44,755 nt of DNA from Phycisphaerales bacterium UBA854 (GCA_002295885.1 DBGM01000045.1:27637-72391); one strand, 5' to 3'. Shown: positions 33,845 through 43,024, numbered from the stretch's first letter. Made by a program: numbers and translations. Notes: generated by a model from the letters alone, not told the origin.

Positions 33845-36679
33845 TCAACCGGGAATGATGTTGATGATCCGACCCGGAACCACAATCACCTTGCGGATTT
33901 CCATGCCCGCCACGAGTTCGGCGATCCGCTCGTCGGCCAGTGCGAGTTGCCGGGTCGTTTCCTCGTCCGCATCGGCCGGCAGCATGATCTTGCTTCGGAT
34001 CTTGCCCTTGATCTGTACGGGCAGTTCGATCATCGAGTCGACGAGCATGGCCTCGTCGTAGGAAGGCCACTCGGCCAGTGAGACCGCTTGGTCGTGCCCC
34101 AGTCGATGCCACAGTTCCTCGGCCACATGGGGAACGAAGGGACTCATGATCCGGGTCAAGCGATCCAGCTGGTCCGTGGTAAGCCCGCCGGCACTGGTCG
34201 CGATGTTGGTGAACTCGATGAGCGATGCGATGGCGGTGTTGAAGGAGAGGCGGTCAATGTCCTCCCCGACCTTGGCGATGGTGCGATGCAGGGCCTGTTC
34301 GACCTGATCGTTCGCCGTCTCGATGCACCGGAGATCACCGGTCTCCTCGTCGATCGCCAACCTCCAGGTCCGCTGGAGGTAGCGGAACACCCCAACGATG
34401 TCGCGGGGGTTCCACGGCTTACTGGCCTCGAGCGGCCCGAGATACATCTCGTAGAGACGGCATGTATCGGCGCCGTATTCGGCGATGACGTCGTCGGGGT
34501 TGATGACGTTCTTGAGGGACTTGCTCATCTTCGCCACGACCTGCTCGACGGCTTCGCCTGTCGCGGTCTCCACCCATTCGTTCTCGCCGCGGTCCTCGAC
34601 CTCGTCGACCGGCACGAGCGAGGAATCGCCGCGCTGGTAGGCGAAGGATGTCAGCAGCCCCTGATGGAACAGCTTCGCGAATGGCTCCGGCGAGGAGACG
34701 TGTCCATGATCGTAGAGAATCTTGTGCCAGAACCGGGAGTAGAGCAGGTGAAGCACCGCATGCTCGGCGCCGCCGATGTAGAGGTCGACCCCTCCCGGGC
34801 CGTCCGGTTGCGGGCCGAGCCAGTAGGATTCCGCGTCCCTGGAGACGAACCGCTCGGAGTTTGCGGGGTCGCAGTACCGCAGGTAGTACCAGCACGAGCC
34901 CGCCCAGCCGGGCATGGTGTTTGCCTCCCTTCGGACCGGGACCTCCGGGGCGAGTTGGTCAGGAGCCACCCCCGCGGCACCGGCGGTGGTGTTGATCCAG
35001 TCCTCCGCCTTGCCCAGCAGCGGCGTGGGGACGTCGGATTCGACCGGGGCGAAGTCCTGCAGGTCGGGAAGCCGCAGAGGCAGGGCGTCGTCCGAGATCC
35101 CGTAGTGGTGGCCTTGCTCGTCGAAGACCACCGGAAAGGGTTCGCCCCAGTAGCGCTGCCGGGAGAACAGCCAGTCACGGAGGCGGAAGTTGACCTTGCC
35201 CCGTCCGAGTCCCTCCTGCTCCAGCCAGTCGATTACGGCGGACTTCGCTTCGATCGTGGAGTGATCGTTGATCGAAAGACGTTCATTCGAGGAGTTGATG
35301 CAGACTCCTTCGCCGCCGTAGCAGGTGTGTTCTCCGCCCGACGGATCGCGGACGACTTCGACGATGGGAAGTCCGAATCGCTCCGCGAATGCGTGATCAC
35401 GTTCGTCGTGTCCCGGTACGGCCATGACCGCACCGTGTCCGTATTCCATCAGGACGTAGTCGGCGATCCAGATCGGGATGCGTTCGCCGGTGGCCGGATT
35501 GACGGCCCAGGCGCCCGATGCCACCCCCGTCTTCTCGCCCGAGTCGGTGCGCCGGTCGAGATCACTCCGGTTTCGTGCCCGTTCCACGTAGGCGGCGATC
35601 TCCGGATTTCTCTCGGAAGCATCCGCCGCGCCGAGAATGCGGTCCACCAGCGGGTGTTCGGGAGCCAGCACCATGAATGTGACTCCGAAGATCGTGTCCG
35701 GTCTCGTCGTGTACACCTCGACACTGCCCGACCAGGGGGCTTCGATCTGGAAGTGCACTTCGGCGCCCTCGCTGCGGCCGATCCATTCCGACTGCTGCCG
35801 CTTGGTCGATTCCGGCCAGTCGATGAGTTCGAGATCCTCCAGCAACCGGTCGGCGTAGGCGGTGATCCGGTACATCCACTGCCGGAGCGGTCGACGATGG
35901 ACGGGGTGCCCGCCCCGTTCGCTGCGACCGTCGATGACCTCTTCGTTGGCGAGGACCGTGCCCAGTTTCGGACACCAGTTGACCGTCTGTTCGGAGAGAT
36001 AGGCCAAGCGGCGGTGTTCGATGGCCGTACGCTGCCCGTCGTGGTCCAGTTCGGACCAGTGCAACCGGCCTTCCGCGGGGGGGGCGGCGACGATCTCCAG
36101 ATCGGTCGTGACCGAGTACGCGCCGGATTCGAGTCGGTCGACCAGTTCGGAGACCGGGCGGGCCCGCTTCGAATCGTGGTCGTACCAGGAACGGTAGGCC
36201 TGCAGCCAGATCCATTGCGTCCAGCGGTAGTAGTCCTCGTCGATGGTCGCGAACTCGCGCGACCAGTCGCAGGAGAGGCCGAACCGCTTGAGCTGTCTTC
36301 GGAAGTTTTCGATGGCGGTCCGGGTGGTTTCGGCCGGATGGACGCCGGTCTGGATCGCATACTGCTCGGCGGGCAGGCCGAAGGCGTCCCATCCCATCGG
36401 ATGGAGGACGTTGCATCCCGTCATCCGCTTGTATCGCGCCATGATGTCGTTCGGGATGTAGTTCAGCAGGTGTCCGATGTGGAGGCCGGCGCCCGAGGGG
36501 TAGGGGAACATTCCCATGCAGTAGTAGCGCGGCTTCGACTCGTCGAAGTCTGGATCACCGGGATTCGGAGTCCGGAAGACGTCCTGCTCGCTCCACCGGT
36601 CCTGCCATTGCGTCTCGATGGCCTGGGCCAGGGATGCCGTGTAGCGGTGGGAGGTGCGGGATTCGGTCGGGGTGCTCAT
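33845..36679 (-). CDS. leuS: Leucine-tRNA ligase
   Basis: Class I synthetase charging tRNA-Leu. Of 944 aa, the HIGH motif is HIGH itself (67-70) after MFPYPSGAG, and KMSKS is at 717-721 (KMSKSLKNV). The CP1 editing domain is present (TTRPDTIFGVTFMVLAPEHPL, and AVMAVPGHDERDHAFA). The order and length match bacterial LeuRS, with some long inserts. ATG 36679 lies 70 nt after folC; a minus-strand TAGACT (36711-36716 complement) could be an extra promoter. No strong ribosome binding site precedes it. Confidence 0.97.
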   Translation of the reverse strand: MSTPTESRTSHRYTASLAQAIETQWQDRWSEQDVFRTPNPGDPDFDESKPRYYCMGMFPYPSGAGLHIGHLLNYIPNDIMARYKRMTGCNVLHPMGWDAFGLPAEQYAIQTGVHPAETTRTAIENFRRQLKRFGLSCDWSREFATIDEDYYRWTQWIWLQAYRSWYDHDSKRARPVSELVDRLESGAYSVTTDLEIVAAPPAEGRLHWSELDHDGQRTAIEHRRLAYLSEQTVNWCPKLGTVLANEEVIDGRSERGGHPVHRRPLRQWMYRITAYADRLLEDLELIDWPESTKRQQSEWIGRSEGAEVHFQIEAPWSGSVEVYTTRPDTIFGVTFMVLAPEHPLVDRILGAADASERNPEIAAYVERARNRSDLDRRTDSGEKTGVASGAWAVNPATGERIPIWIADYVLMEYGHGAVMAVPGHDERDHAFAERFGLPIVEVVRDPSGGEHTCYGGEGVCINSSNERLSINDHSTIEAKSAVIDWLEQEGLGRGKVNFRLRDWLFSRQRYWGEPFPVVFDEQGHHYGISDDALPLRLPDLQDFAPVESDVPTPLLGKAEDWINTTAGAAGVAPDQLAPEVPVRREANTMPGWAGSCWYYLRYCDPANSERFVSRDAESYWLGPQPDGPGGVDLYIGGAEHAVLHLLYSRFWHKILYDHGHVSSPEPFAKLFHQGLLTSFAYQRGDSSLVPVDEVEDRGENEWVETATGEAVEQVVAKMSKSLKNVINPDDVIAEYGADTCRLYEMYLGPLEASKPWNPRDIVGVFRYLQRTWRLAIDEETGDLRCIETANDQVEQALHRTIAKVGEDIDRLSFNTAIASLIEFTNIATSAGGLTTDQLDRLTRIMSPFVPHVAEELWHRLGHDQAVSLAEWPSYDEAMLVDSMIELPVQIKGKIRSKIMLPADADEETTRQLALADERIAELVAGMEIRKVIVVPGRIINIIPG

Positions 36680-36749
36680 GGCGGGCTCGGCGCAGGATCG
36701 ATCGGCCCAGAGTCTATCGAGTTCCCGACGTCGACACGGTTCGAATCAC

Positions 36750-38186
36750 TCAGGATGCGGCGGTCCGGTTCCGCTGCTTCCGGAGGGACTCCAGATGCGC
36801 CTTCGTCTCGCCCACGAGGTAGAAGGATCCGGTCACGCAGATCAGATCGTCCCGACTGGCCGCGCTGGCGGCGATCTCGAGGGCCTGCTTGATGTTGCGG
36901 GCGGTCTGGCACACCTTGCCGCGGATGCTCATGAACCGCTGCTTGAGTTCCTGGGGATCGACGGCACGGGCCTGGTCCTGCGCGGCGGTGAAGATGATCT
37001 TGTCGCCGCCGATCGCCAGGCTCTCGAGCATGGTGTCCACGTCCTTGTCCTCGCAGCAGCCGAAGATGCAGATCATCGAGTCGTAGGGGACATGGGATCC
37101 CATTCCCCGCATCAACGCGTTGATCGAGACGGGATTGTGGGCCCCATCCACGATGATGCGCGGCTGCTTCCAGACCATCTCCATTCGACCGGGGACATTG
37201 GTTTTGGCCAGTCCGCGGTAGAGGCTGGTGTCGATGAGACCCGGTTCGGTCGTCTTGAGATGATTGATGGCGGCCAGCGCGACGGCGCAGTTGTCGGCCT
37301 GGTGTTCACCCGGCAGCGGGACGGGGAGATGCATGTACTGATTGGTCGGCGTGATCAGGCAGATGCGGTTGTGCGGGCCGAGATCGTCATCGACACAGAA
37401 CCGGCTGCTGAACTCGATGTCGTCGCCCACGATGTGCAGTTCGCAACCGATCTCCTCGGCCTTCTCGCGTAGTACGCCCACGACCGAAGGATGCTGGGGC
37501 ACCGAGAAGCAGGGGACGCCCGGCTTCATGATGCCGGCCTTCTCGGCCGCGATCTCCTCCAGCGTCGAACCGAGAATCCGGACGTGATCCATCTCGATCC
37601 TGGCCAGCACGGATGCTTCGGGAGTGATCACGTTGGTCGAGTCCAGTCGGCCGCCGAGTCCAACCTCGATGATCGCCAGATCGATCGCCTCGTCCGCGAA
37701 GTGCTTCAGCGCCGCGGCGGTCAGCAGTTCGAAGTAGGTGATGTTCTTGTCGGTCTTGTCGGCCTCCTTGATCACCTCGCGCATGAGCTTGGTGAAGGCC
37801 GTCTCATTGATCGGTGCCCCGTTGAGGCAGATCCGCTCCGTGACCTCGACGAGGTGGGGTGACGTGAAGGTGCCAACGGTGAATCCACACCCCTGGATCA
37901 TGTTCGCCAGCATCGAGACCGTGGAACCCTTGCCGACGGTGCCGGCGACGTGGACCGTGCGGACCTGCAGATGCGGATCGCCCAGACGCTTGAGCAGTTT
38001 CCGCATCCGGTCGAGCTTGAAGTTCTTCTCGTCGTAGTTGACGACACGGACACGCTCGTAGTTCGTGCGTTCCAGAAGGTGCCGCACCACCGTGGAGTAG
38101 GTGCGGGGAATGACCGTACGCGAGCTTCCGGAACCGGAAGTGCGGCTTTTTGAGGCCTTCTTCTTGGTTTTTGGGGTGGATGCCAT
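36750..38186 (-). CDS. folC: Folylpolyglutamate synthase / dihydrofolate synthase
   Basis: Mur-ligase family enzyme adding glutamate to dihydropteroate or folate. The ATP loop is GTVGKGS (82-88), where most FolC have GTNGKGS. The FolC strand TFTSPHLVEVTERICLNG follows, and IDGAHNP-like VDGAHNPVSI lies in the C-terminal half. The 478 aa begin with a Lys/Ser-rich segment (about 25 residues) that is not part of the fold. It is divergent from mgtE across an AT-rich 118-nt gap and precedes leuS on the same strand. Confidence 0.93.
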   Translation of the reverse strand: MASTPKTKKKASKSRTSGSGSSRTVIPRTYSTVVRHLLERTNYERVRVVNYDEKNFKLDRMRKLLKRLGDPHLQVRTVHVAGTVGKGSTVSMLANMIQGCGFTVGTFTSPHLVEVTERICLNGAPINETAFTKLMREVIKEADKTDKNITYFELLTAAALKHFADEAIDLAIIEVGLGGRLDSTNVITPEASVLARIEMDHVRILGSTLEEIAAEKAGIMKPGVPCFSVPQHPSVVGVLREKAEEIGCELHIVGDDIEFSSRFCVDDDLGPHNRICLITPTNQYMHLPVPLPGEHQADNCAVALAAINHLKTTEPGLIDTSLYRGLAKTNVPGRMEMVWKQPRIIVDGAHNPVSINALMRGMGSHVPYDSMICIFGCCEDKDVDTMLESLAIGGDKIIFTAAQDQARAVDPQELKQRFMSIRGKVCQTARNIKQALEIAASAASRDDLICVTGSFYLVGETKAHLESLRKQRNRTAAS

Positions 38187-38304
38187 GAGATCCGCATCCT
38201 ACCAAATTTGCGTTTCCGAATCAAATGAAGCATTGTAAAGTCATTCATATCATTGACTTGCGCTCAATAGTGCCTGTTCGGTCGGCTTGGGTACACTCGC
38301 TTCC
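38187..38304. promoter_or_regulatory. AT-rich divergent promoter region of folC and mgtE
   Basis: This 118-nt gap is much more AT-rich than its surroundings. On the plus strand TACACT (38292-38297) ends 7 nt before ATG 38305. TTGACT at 38253-38258 is not correctly spaced to it. On the minus strand TACAAT (complement of 38233-38238 area) and TAGGAT near 38199-38204 are possible -10 boxes. No Mg2+-sensing leader was recognised. Confidence 0.45.
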
Positions 38305-39744
38305 ATGGCACATGAAATGCCCAATAAACCCCAACGGCCATCGAATTCCGCTGAGGGGGGTTCCGAACGCATCGATGCGTTAATTGCCGCCTCCATCGAT
38401 GTTCCGCTCGTGGCCGAAGTGCTCCAGCGGCAGCCGGCTCCGGATGCGGCCGATGCCCTTGAGCGCCTCGACGAGGATGATGTGCGGGGTGTTCTTGCGG
38501 AGATGGACGACCAGGCCGCCGCCGACGCTCTGGCCGAGATGGAGTCGAATCTGGTCTCGAGCATTCTCGACGACCTGGTCGATGAGCAGCGGCACGATGA
38601 ACTGGGGCGGATGCTTTCACTGCTGGCTCCGGATGATGCGGTCTCGCTGCTTCGAACGCTGGACGACGAAGACCGAAGTCGGGTGCTCGGCACGATCGTC
38701 CCCGAGCAGGCCGAAGTGCTGCGGGGACTCGTCGAGCATCCACCGGGAACCGCCGCCGGCATGATGACCACTCGGTACGTCGCCCTGCCGGCGGGGGCGA
38801 CGGTTCGTGACGCGGTCGCGATCATCCGCGCCGCCGACGTGCATCAGGAGCTGCAGTTTCTTCCCGTCACCGATCCCGACGGATGTCTCGCGGGTCTGGT
38901 GGGACTTCGGGCCCTGCTGCTCGAGCCTTCGGACACGCTGCTGGAGGACTGCATGGACACGTCGGTGCACGCGGTCCGGGCCGGTACGGACGACGAGGAG
39001 GTCGCCCGCACCTTCCAGAAATACGACTACACGATGCTCCCGGTCGTCGATCTCCACGATCGGTTGCTGGGGATCGTGACCGTCGACGATGTGATCGATC
39101 TGATCCAGAGCGAGCAGACGGAGGATGCGCAGCGGTCCGTCGGAGCCGGAGCGGGAGAGTCGGTCTTCTCGGGTCTGGGAACGAAGATGACCGGCCGACT
39201 GCCCTGGCTCTTCATCAGTGTGCTCGTGATGATTCCGGCCTCAGTCGTCGTTCTTCGCTTCGACGGCTTGATCGAGGAGATCGCGTTTCTGGCGGTGATG
39301 ATGCCGATGGTGGCGGCGTTGGCCGGCAATGCCGGGCACCAGTCGCTGGCGGTGACGCTCCGGGGGCTTGCCCTCGACGAGATTCCCGGTGAACGGATTC
39401 CGAGCCTGCTCCTTCGGGAACTGGGATCGGGGCTCGTGACCGGTGGACTGCTGGGCGGGGTGCTCCTGCTGCTGGTCTGGTCGGCATCGCTGATCGTCGA
39501 GGGGCCCTCATTGGGACTGGGCATCGTGATGGGGCTGGCGCTGCTGGTCTCGATGAGCATCGGCACCCTCACCGGGGCCGCGGTTCCGCTGCTGCTGAGG
39601 CGTCTGGGGGCCGATCCGGCGCAGGGATCCTGCATCGTGCTCATCATGATCACGGACGCGGTCGCCTTCGCCTCCCTGCTGGGGTTCACCTGGCTCGCCA
39701 TGGCCTGGCTCCTTCCCGGAAGCGGCGGTGCATCCGTACAATGA
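38305..39744 (+). CDS. mgtE: Magnesium transporter MgtE
   Basis: Mg2+ channel with cytoplasmic Mg2+-sensing domain. Of 479 aa, residues about 20-135 are the superhelical N domain (VPLVAEVLQRQPAPDAADAL...), 140-265 two CBS domains (MMTTRYVALPAGATVRDAV; DTSVHAVRAGTDDEEVAR...VVDLHDRLLGIVTVDDVI), and the rest five transmembrane helices including the pore segment MPMVAALAGNAGHQSLAV. ATG 38305 lies 7 nt after TACACT and has no ribosome binding site; ATG 38317 and TTG 38287 are alternatives. It ends 4 nt before hpt. Confidence 0.95.
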   Translation: MAHEMPNKPQRPSNSAEGGSERIDALIAASIDVPLVAEVLQRQPAPDAADALERLDEDDVRGVLAEMDDQAAADALAEMESNLVSSILDDLVDEQRHDELGRMLSLLAPDDAVSLLRTLDDEDRSRVLGTIVPEQAEVLRGLVEHPPGTAAGMMTTRYVALPAGATVRDAVAIIRAADVHQELQFLPVTDPDGCLAGLVGLRALLLEPSDTLLEDCMDTSVHAVRAGTDDEEVARTFQKYDYTMLPVVDLHDRLLGIVTVDDVIDLIQSEQTEDAQRSVGAGAGESVFSGLGTKMTGRLPWLFISVLVMIPASVVVLRFDGLIEEIAFLAVMMPMVAALAGNAGHQSLAVTLRGLALDEIPGERIPSLLLRELGSGLVTGGLLGGVLLLLVWSASLIVEGPSLGLGIVMGLALLVSMSIGTLTGAAVPLLLRRLGADPAQGSCIVLIMITDAVAFASLLGFTWLAMAWLLPGSGGASVQ

Positions 39745-39748
39745 CCGC

Positions 39749-40318
39749 ATGCGACAGGACATCGATCGCATCCTGATCGACCGGGAGACGATTGCCCGGC
39801 GGATACAAGAACTCGGCCGCGAGATCGCGGGTGATCTCGCGGATTCGATCGGGGACGATGGCCTCATGCTCATCCCGGTCATGACGGGCAGCATCACCTT
39901 CGTCGCCGACCTGATGCGCGAACTTCCGTTGCGCATGCGGATCGGACTGATTACCGCTTCCAGCTATCCGGGCACCTCGACGACGAGCCAGGGGGTCACG
40001 CTCGAAGGCATGCTCCTGCCCGAATCCCTCGAGGGCCGTCACGTCCTCATCATCGACGACATCCTCGATTCCGGTCGGACGATCCGTCGCGTCCGCGAGG
40101 AGATCGAGTCGCGGTCGCCGCGGTCGGTCCGCTCGTGCGTCCTGCTGAGGAAACGCATTCCGGAAGCGCTCGAGACGAAGTGCGAGTACGTCGGGTTCGA
40201 CATCGAGAACGAGTTCGTGGTCGGCTACGGCCTCGACTACGACGACTACTACCGCAACCTGCCCGACATCGGTGTGCTCCGCGAGGACATCATCCACGCC
40301 ACGGGCGGATCCCGGTGA
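39749..40318 (+). CDS. hpt: Hypoxanthine phosphoribosyltransferase
   Basis: Purine salvage enzyme converting hypoxanthine or guanine plus PRPP to the nucleotide. The 189 aa have the PRPP loop VLIIDDILDSGRTI (99-112), an early MTGSITFVADL phosphate/pyrophosphate loop, and EYVGFDIENEFVVGYGLDYDDYYRNLPDIG, the base-binding C-terminal signature of bacterial HPRT. ATG 39749 gives the normal length; a GTG at 39728 lies inside mgtE. Start is 4 nt after the mgtE stop, and the stop overlaps the next gene (GTGA). Confidence 0.94.
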   Translation: MRQDIDRILIDRETIARRIQELGREIAGDLADSIGDDGLMLIPVMTGSITFVADLMRELPLRMRIGLITASSYPGTSTTSQGVTLEGMLLPESLEGRHVLIIDDILDSGRTIRRVREEIESRSPRSVRSCVLLRKRIPEALETKCEYVGFDIENEFVVGYGLDYDDYYRNLPDIGVLREDIIHATGGSR

Positions 40319-40851
40319 CGGCCGGCCCGACCGCCTCGCAGCGTCGCGTCCTTCCCTCGTCGCTGCTGCGTGACGGGGAGACCGTCCTCCGTTCCCTGCG
40401 TCCGCACCCGCTGTACATTCCGCTGGTCTCGCTTCCGTCGTGCGTCCTGCTGCTCGTCGTGGTGCTGCTGGTCGTGATTCCCGGGCCGATGCTGCCCGGC
40501 GGGGGGATCGGGGACCAGGCCTGGGCGACGTTCATTTTGCTTGTCCTGCTGCGACTCGGCTGGGCCGTGCTGCAGTGGTTCAACGAACTCTACATCCTCA
40601 CCGACCAGCGGCTGCTGACCCGCAGCGGCGTGATCCGCGTGCGGGTCTACGAGACGTCGCTGCGGCATGTCCGCCAGACGCTCGTGCACGTGAGTCTTCG
40701 TGAACGGATCTTCGGGCTGGGCACGGTGCTGTCGGCGACGGCCGCGACGGCCGTCTACGACACGGCCTGGGTCATGCTGCGGCGTCCGGTCGCGGTCCAG
40801 TCGGCGATCCAGGATGCCATGTCGGACCGGGAGGCCGCCTCAGGCGGGTGA
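40315..40851 (+). CDS. PH-domain (bPH2/YdbS-like) membrane protein
   Basis: Function unknown. From GTG 40315, which overlaps the hpt stop as GTGA, the 178 aa show LPSSLLRDGETVLRSLRPHPLY, two hydrophobic helices (about 40-61 and 74-92), then LYILTDQRLLTRSGVIRVRVYETSL, the pleckstrin-homology-like fold of DUF304, and ERIFGLGTVLSATAAT. This layout is common for bacterial YdbS/YdbT-type proteins, which often occur alone. It is the end of the mgtE unit; its 3' end overlaps the 3' end of the MoxR gene by 12 nt. Confidence 0.82.
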   Translation: MTAGPTASQRRVLPSSLLRDGETVLRSLRPHPLYIPLVSLPSCVLLLVVVLLVVIPGPMLPGGGIGDQAWATFILLVLLRLGWAVLQWFNELYILTDQRLLTRSGVIRVRVYETSLRHVRQTLVHVSLRERIFGLGTVLSATAATAVYDTAWVMLRRPVAVQSAIQDAMSDREAASGG

Positions 40852-41772
40852 CGGCACGGTTTCGAGGATCTGCTGCATGATCCGTCGGGTGGTCATCGTG
40901 TCGCCGGTGTGCATCACCGACTTGCTGATGATGCGGTGGGCGCAGACCGGGAGGACGTTCATCACGATGTCCTCGGGAATGCAGTAGTCGCGGTCCGCAA
41001 GGACGGCGGTGGCCCGTGCCGCCTGCGACAGGGCGATCGAGCCGCGCGGACTGATGCCGATGAGCAGATCGTCGTGCTCCCGGGTCACGGTGGCCAACTG
41101 CAGGATGTAGTCGACCAGCGACTGGTCGATCTTCACATCATCGACCCGCCGCTGGAGTGCGACGACCTCGTCGGCATCGACGGCCGGCTGCAGCGACTTC
41201 AACTGCGAGCGTGCGGGCTGGTGGAGGACGATCCGCGCCTCGTCGCTGGGGGCGGGATAGCCCAGGCCGAACCGCATCAGGAACCGGTCGAGCTGGTTCT
41301 CGGGCAGCGGGTAGGTGCCTTCGAACTCGTAGGGGTTCTGGGTCGCGATCACGATGAACGGCTGGGGCAGCGACCGGGTGGTTCCGTCGATCGACACCGA
41401 TTCCTCGTTCATCGCCTCCAGCAGGGCGGACTGCGTCCGGGGCGTCGTCCGGTTGATCTCGTCGGCAACGATGATGTTGTTGAACACCGGGCCGGGCTTG
41501 AAGTCGAACTCCTGCCGTTCGCGATCGAAGATCGTCACGCCGGTGATGTCCGAAGGGAGCAGATCGGGCGTGCACTGGATCCGGGCGAAGGTTCCTCGGA
41601 GCGAGCGGGCCAGCGCGCTGGCGAGGACGGTCTTGCCGACGCCGGGCACGTCCTCGACGAGGATGTGGCCGCGTGCCAGCAGGCACACCAGCATCCGATC
41701 CACCGCCGTGGAGTTGCCCATGTAGACCGACGTGATGTTCTGCCGCAGTTGCTGCAGCGTCTCGTTCGGCAT
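40840..41772 (-). CDS. MoxR family AAA+ ATPase
   Basis: Chaperone-like AAA+ protein, usually paired with VWA-domain or DUF58 partners to activate client proteins. The 310 aa carry Walker A GVGKT (44-48), Walker B IVADEINR (101-108), the MoxR-specific PRTQSALLEAMNE segment, sensor 1 IATQNPYEFEGTYPLPE and the lid region ISPRGSIALSQAARA. ATG 41772 is the natural start, since upstream sequence is non-conserved. No DUF58 or VWA gene lies beside it here, unlike in most planctomycetes, so its partner is elsewhere or absent. Confidence 0.93.
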   Translation of the reverse strand: MPNETLQQLRQNITSVYMGNSTAVDRMLVCLLARGHILVEDVPGVGKTVLASALARSLRGTFARIQCTPDLLPSDITGVTIFDRERQEFDFKPGPVFNNIIVADEINRTTPRTQSALLEAMNEESVSIDGTTRSLPQPFIVIATQNPYEFEGTYPLPENQLDRFLMRFGLGYPAPSDEARIVLHQPARSQLKSLQPAVDADEVVALQRRVDDVKIDQSLVDYILQLATVTREHDDLLIGISPRGSIALSQAARATAVLADRDYCIPEDIVMNVLPVCAHRIISKSVMHTGDTMTTRRIMQQILETVPSPA

Positions 41773-41838
41773 GTCCGGCTCCTGTCCTGTCCGTTCCCGG
41801 GAGCGGAAGTCTAGCACACCGCCCTGCCTTCGAGCCTG

Positions 41839-41844
41839 TACGAT
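41839..41844 (+). promoter_or_regulatory. Candidate -10 box upstream of the ribbon protein at 41855
   Basis: TACGAT ends 10 nt before ATG 41855, with no ribosome binding site in between. A short or absent leader is possible. Confidence 0.25.
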
Positions 41845-41854
41845 CGAATCCGAT

Positions 41855-42868
41855 ATGCCACCGGCCAGGGAATCATCCATCATGCTCGGTGCGGACGGCC
41901 CCGAGTCGCTGCGCAACCGGCGGATCGCACGATCGTTCAAGTGTGTCGGTTGCGGGTACGACATGCAGGGGCTCGGCGCAATGGGAACGTGCCCCGAGTG
42001 CGGGATGTCGATCCGGCGCTCCATCCGCGAGACCATCGATCCTTCGGTGCATTCACTTCCCGAGATCGCATCACCCCGGACCGTGGCGAACGGTCTGCGC
42101 ATCGTCGCCTGGGGGATGGCGGTGTCGGTGTTGAGTCTGATCGCCGGTGACATGTTGCAGCACCAGTCGATCGAATGGAACGACGTGATTCCCCTCCAGC
42201 CCGAGACCTGGCCCCGTTCGGTCCTCGTTCTGGTCACCATCGGCAATGCGGTCTACTCCGCCGGCATCGTCGCCTCCTGTGCGATGCTCGTCGGCCTGAT
42301 CGGCATGCGTCCCCTGGCCGCCTCCGGAGAGATCAACCGCGCCCGTCGGATGCTCACCCGGCTGTTCATCGGGGGCATGCTCTGGATGGTCTCGCTGCTG
42401 CTGTTGTTCGACCGGTTCCCGGGCACGGCGTTCGATGTCCTGGCGCGGGAGGCTCTCGACACGAAGGTCGGCGTCGACGTACTGGTCCAGCAGCTGCTGC
42501 TGGCGGTCTTTCCGCTGATCGGTGGCTGCATCGTGCTGCTGGGGATCCGGAGCTTCTTCGGTGAACTGGGGCGTCGCAGTCGCGAGTTCCGCACCGCGAC
42601 CGACAAGCGGCAGAAGGTGATCGACGTGCTGCTGGCGATGGGTGTCTGGCTGGCGGGGGTGGTGCTGCAGCTGATCGGTGCCCTCGAGCGGCAGCCCACG
42701 CTGGTGACGTTGGGGACGGTCGTCCGCTTCATTGCCGGTCTGTTGGTCGCCATCGGCATCGCCTACCTCGTCATGAACCTGCTCTGGATCACCCGGGCCC
42801 TGGCTTCGCCGCCCCCCCGGCTCGCCTCCCTGCTGACGCCTCCGGAGCATTCCGACCCCTCGGGGTGA
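41855..42868 (+). CDS. Membrane protein with one N-terminal CGYDMQGL zinc ribbon
   Basis: Function unknown; related in its ribbon to 4628-5821. In 337 aa, a four-Cys site (30, 33, 46, 49: CVGCGYDMQGL...CPECG) is followed by about seven hydrophobic helices (approximately 78-100, 113-139, 155-172, 195-215, 235-255, 265-285, 295-315). There are no catalytic motifs. ATG 41855 is used; ATG 41882 has AGGG 13 nt upstream and is an alternative. It is divergent from MoxR across 82 nt and ends in a hairpin (42870-42886). Confidence 0.75.
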   Translation: MPPARESSIMLGADGPESLRNRRIARSFKCVGCGYDMQGLGAMGTCPECGMSIRRSIRETIDPSVHSLPEIASPRTVANGLRIVAWGMAVSVLSLIAGDMLQHQSIEWNDVIPLQPETWPRSVLVLVTIGNAVYSAGIVASCAMLVGLIGMRPLAASGEINRARRMLTRLFIGGMLWMVSLLLLFDRFPGTAFDVLAREALDTKVGVDVLVQQLLLAVFPLIGGCIVLLGIRSFFGELGRRSREFRTATDKRQKVIDVLLAMGVWLAGVVLQLIGALERQPTLVTLGTVVRFIAGLLVAIGIAYLVMNLLWITRALASPPPRLASLLTPPEHSDPSG

Positions 42869-42869
42869 A

Positions 42870-42890
42870 CCTGCCACCTTGGCAGGATTT
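42870..42890 (+). terminator. Hairpin after the ribbon protein
   Basis: CCTGCCA (42870-42876) pairs with TGGCAGG (42880-42886) around CCT and is followed by ATTTCT. It begins one base past the stop codon. This is a plausible intrinsic terminator with a short T-run; its right arm overlaps a sigma-54-like sequence. Confidence 0.5.
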
Positions 42891-42896
42891 CTGCTT
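42880..42896 (+). promoter_or_regulatory. Sigma-54-like -24/-12 sequence upstream of groEL
   Basis: TGGCAGGATTTCTGCTT compares with TGGCACGNNNNTTGCW at all positions but two, and the G of GG at 42881 and the G of GC at 42893 are exactly 12 bp apart, as sigma-54 requires. It lies 217 nt before the groEL ATG. The overlap with a terminator-like hairpin makes it ambiguous. Confidence 0.35.
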
Positions 42897-43024
42897 CATC
42901 TCCTCCGATCCGAGCCGCCGTCCTGGCGGGTCGCCCGCCCCATCCTCCTTGGAGGGGCCTTCAGGGCCGAATTGGCTTCCGTAGATTCGGACCGGAATTG
43001 GCGCAGGGTTTGATCCTCTTCGCG

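Noticed and set aside
34088..36892. A 934-codon open frame antisense to leuS
   Set aside because: leuS has HIGH and KMSKS on the opposite strand; the antisense translation is low-complexity and starts or ends at no plausible signal.
38187..38304. M-box or other Mg2+ riboswitch before mgtE
   Set aside because: The gap is too short, AT-rich and without the conserved M-box core; the probable transcription start is also at the start codon.
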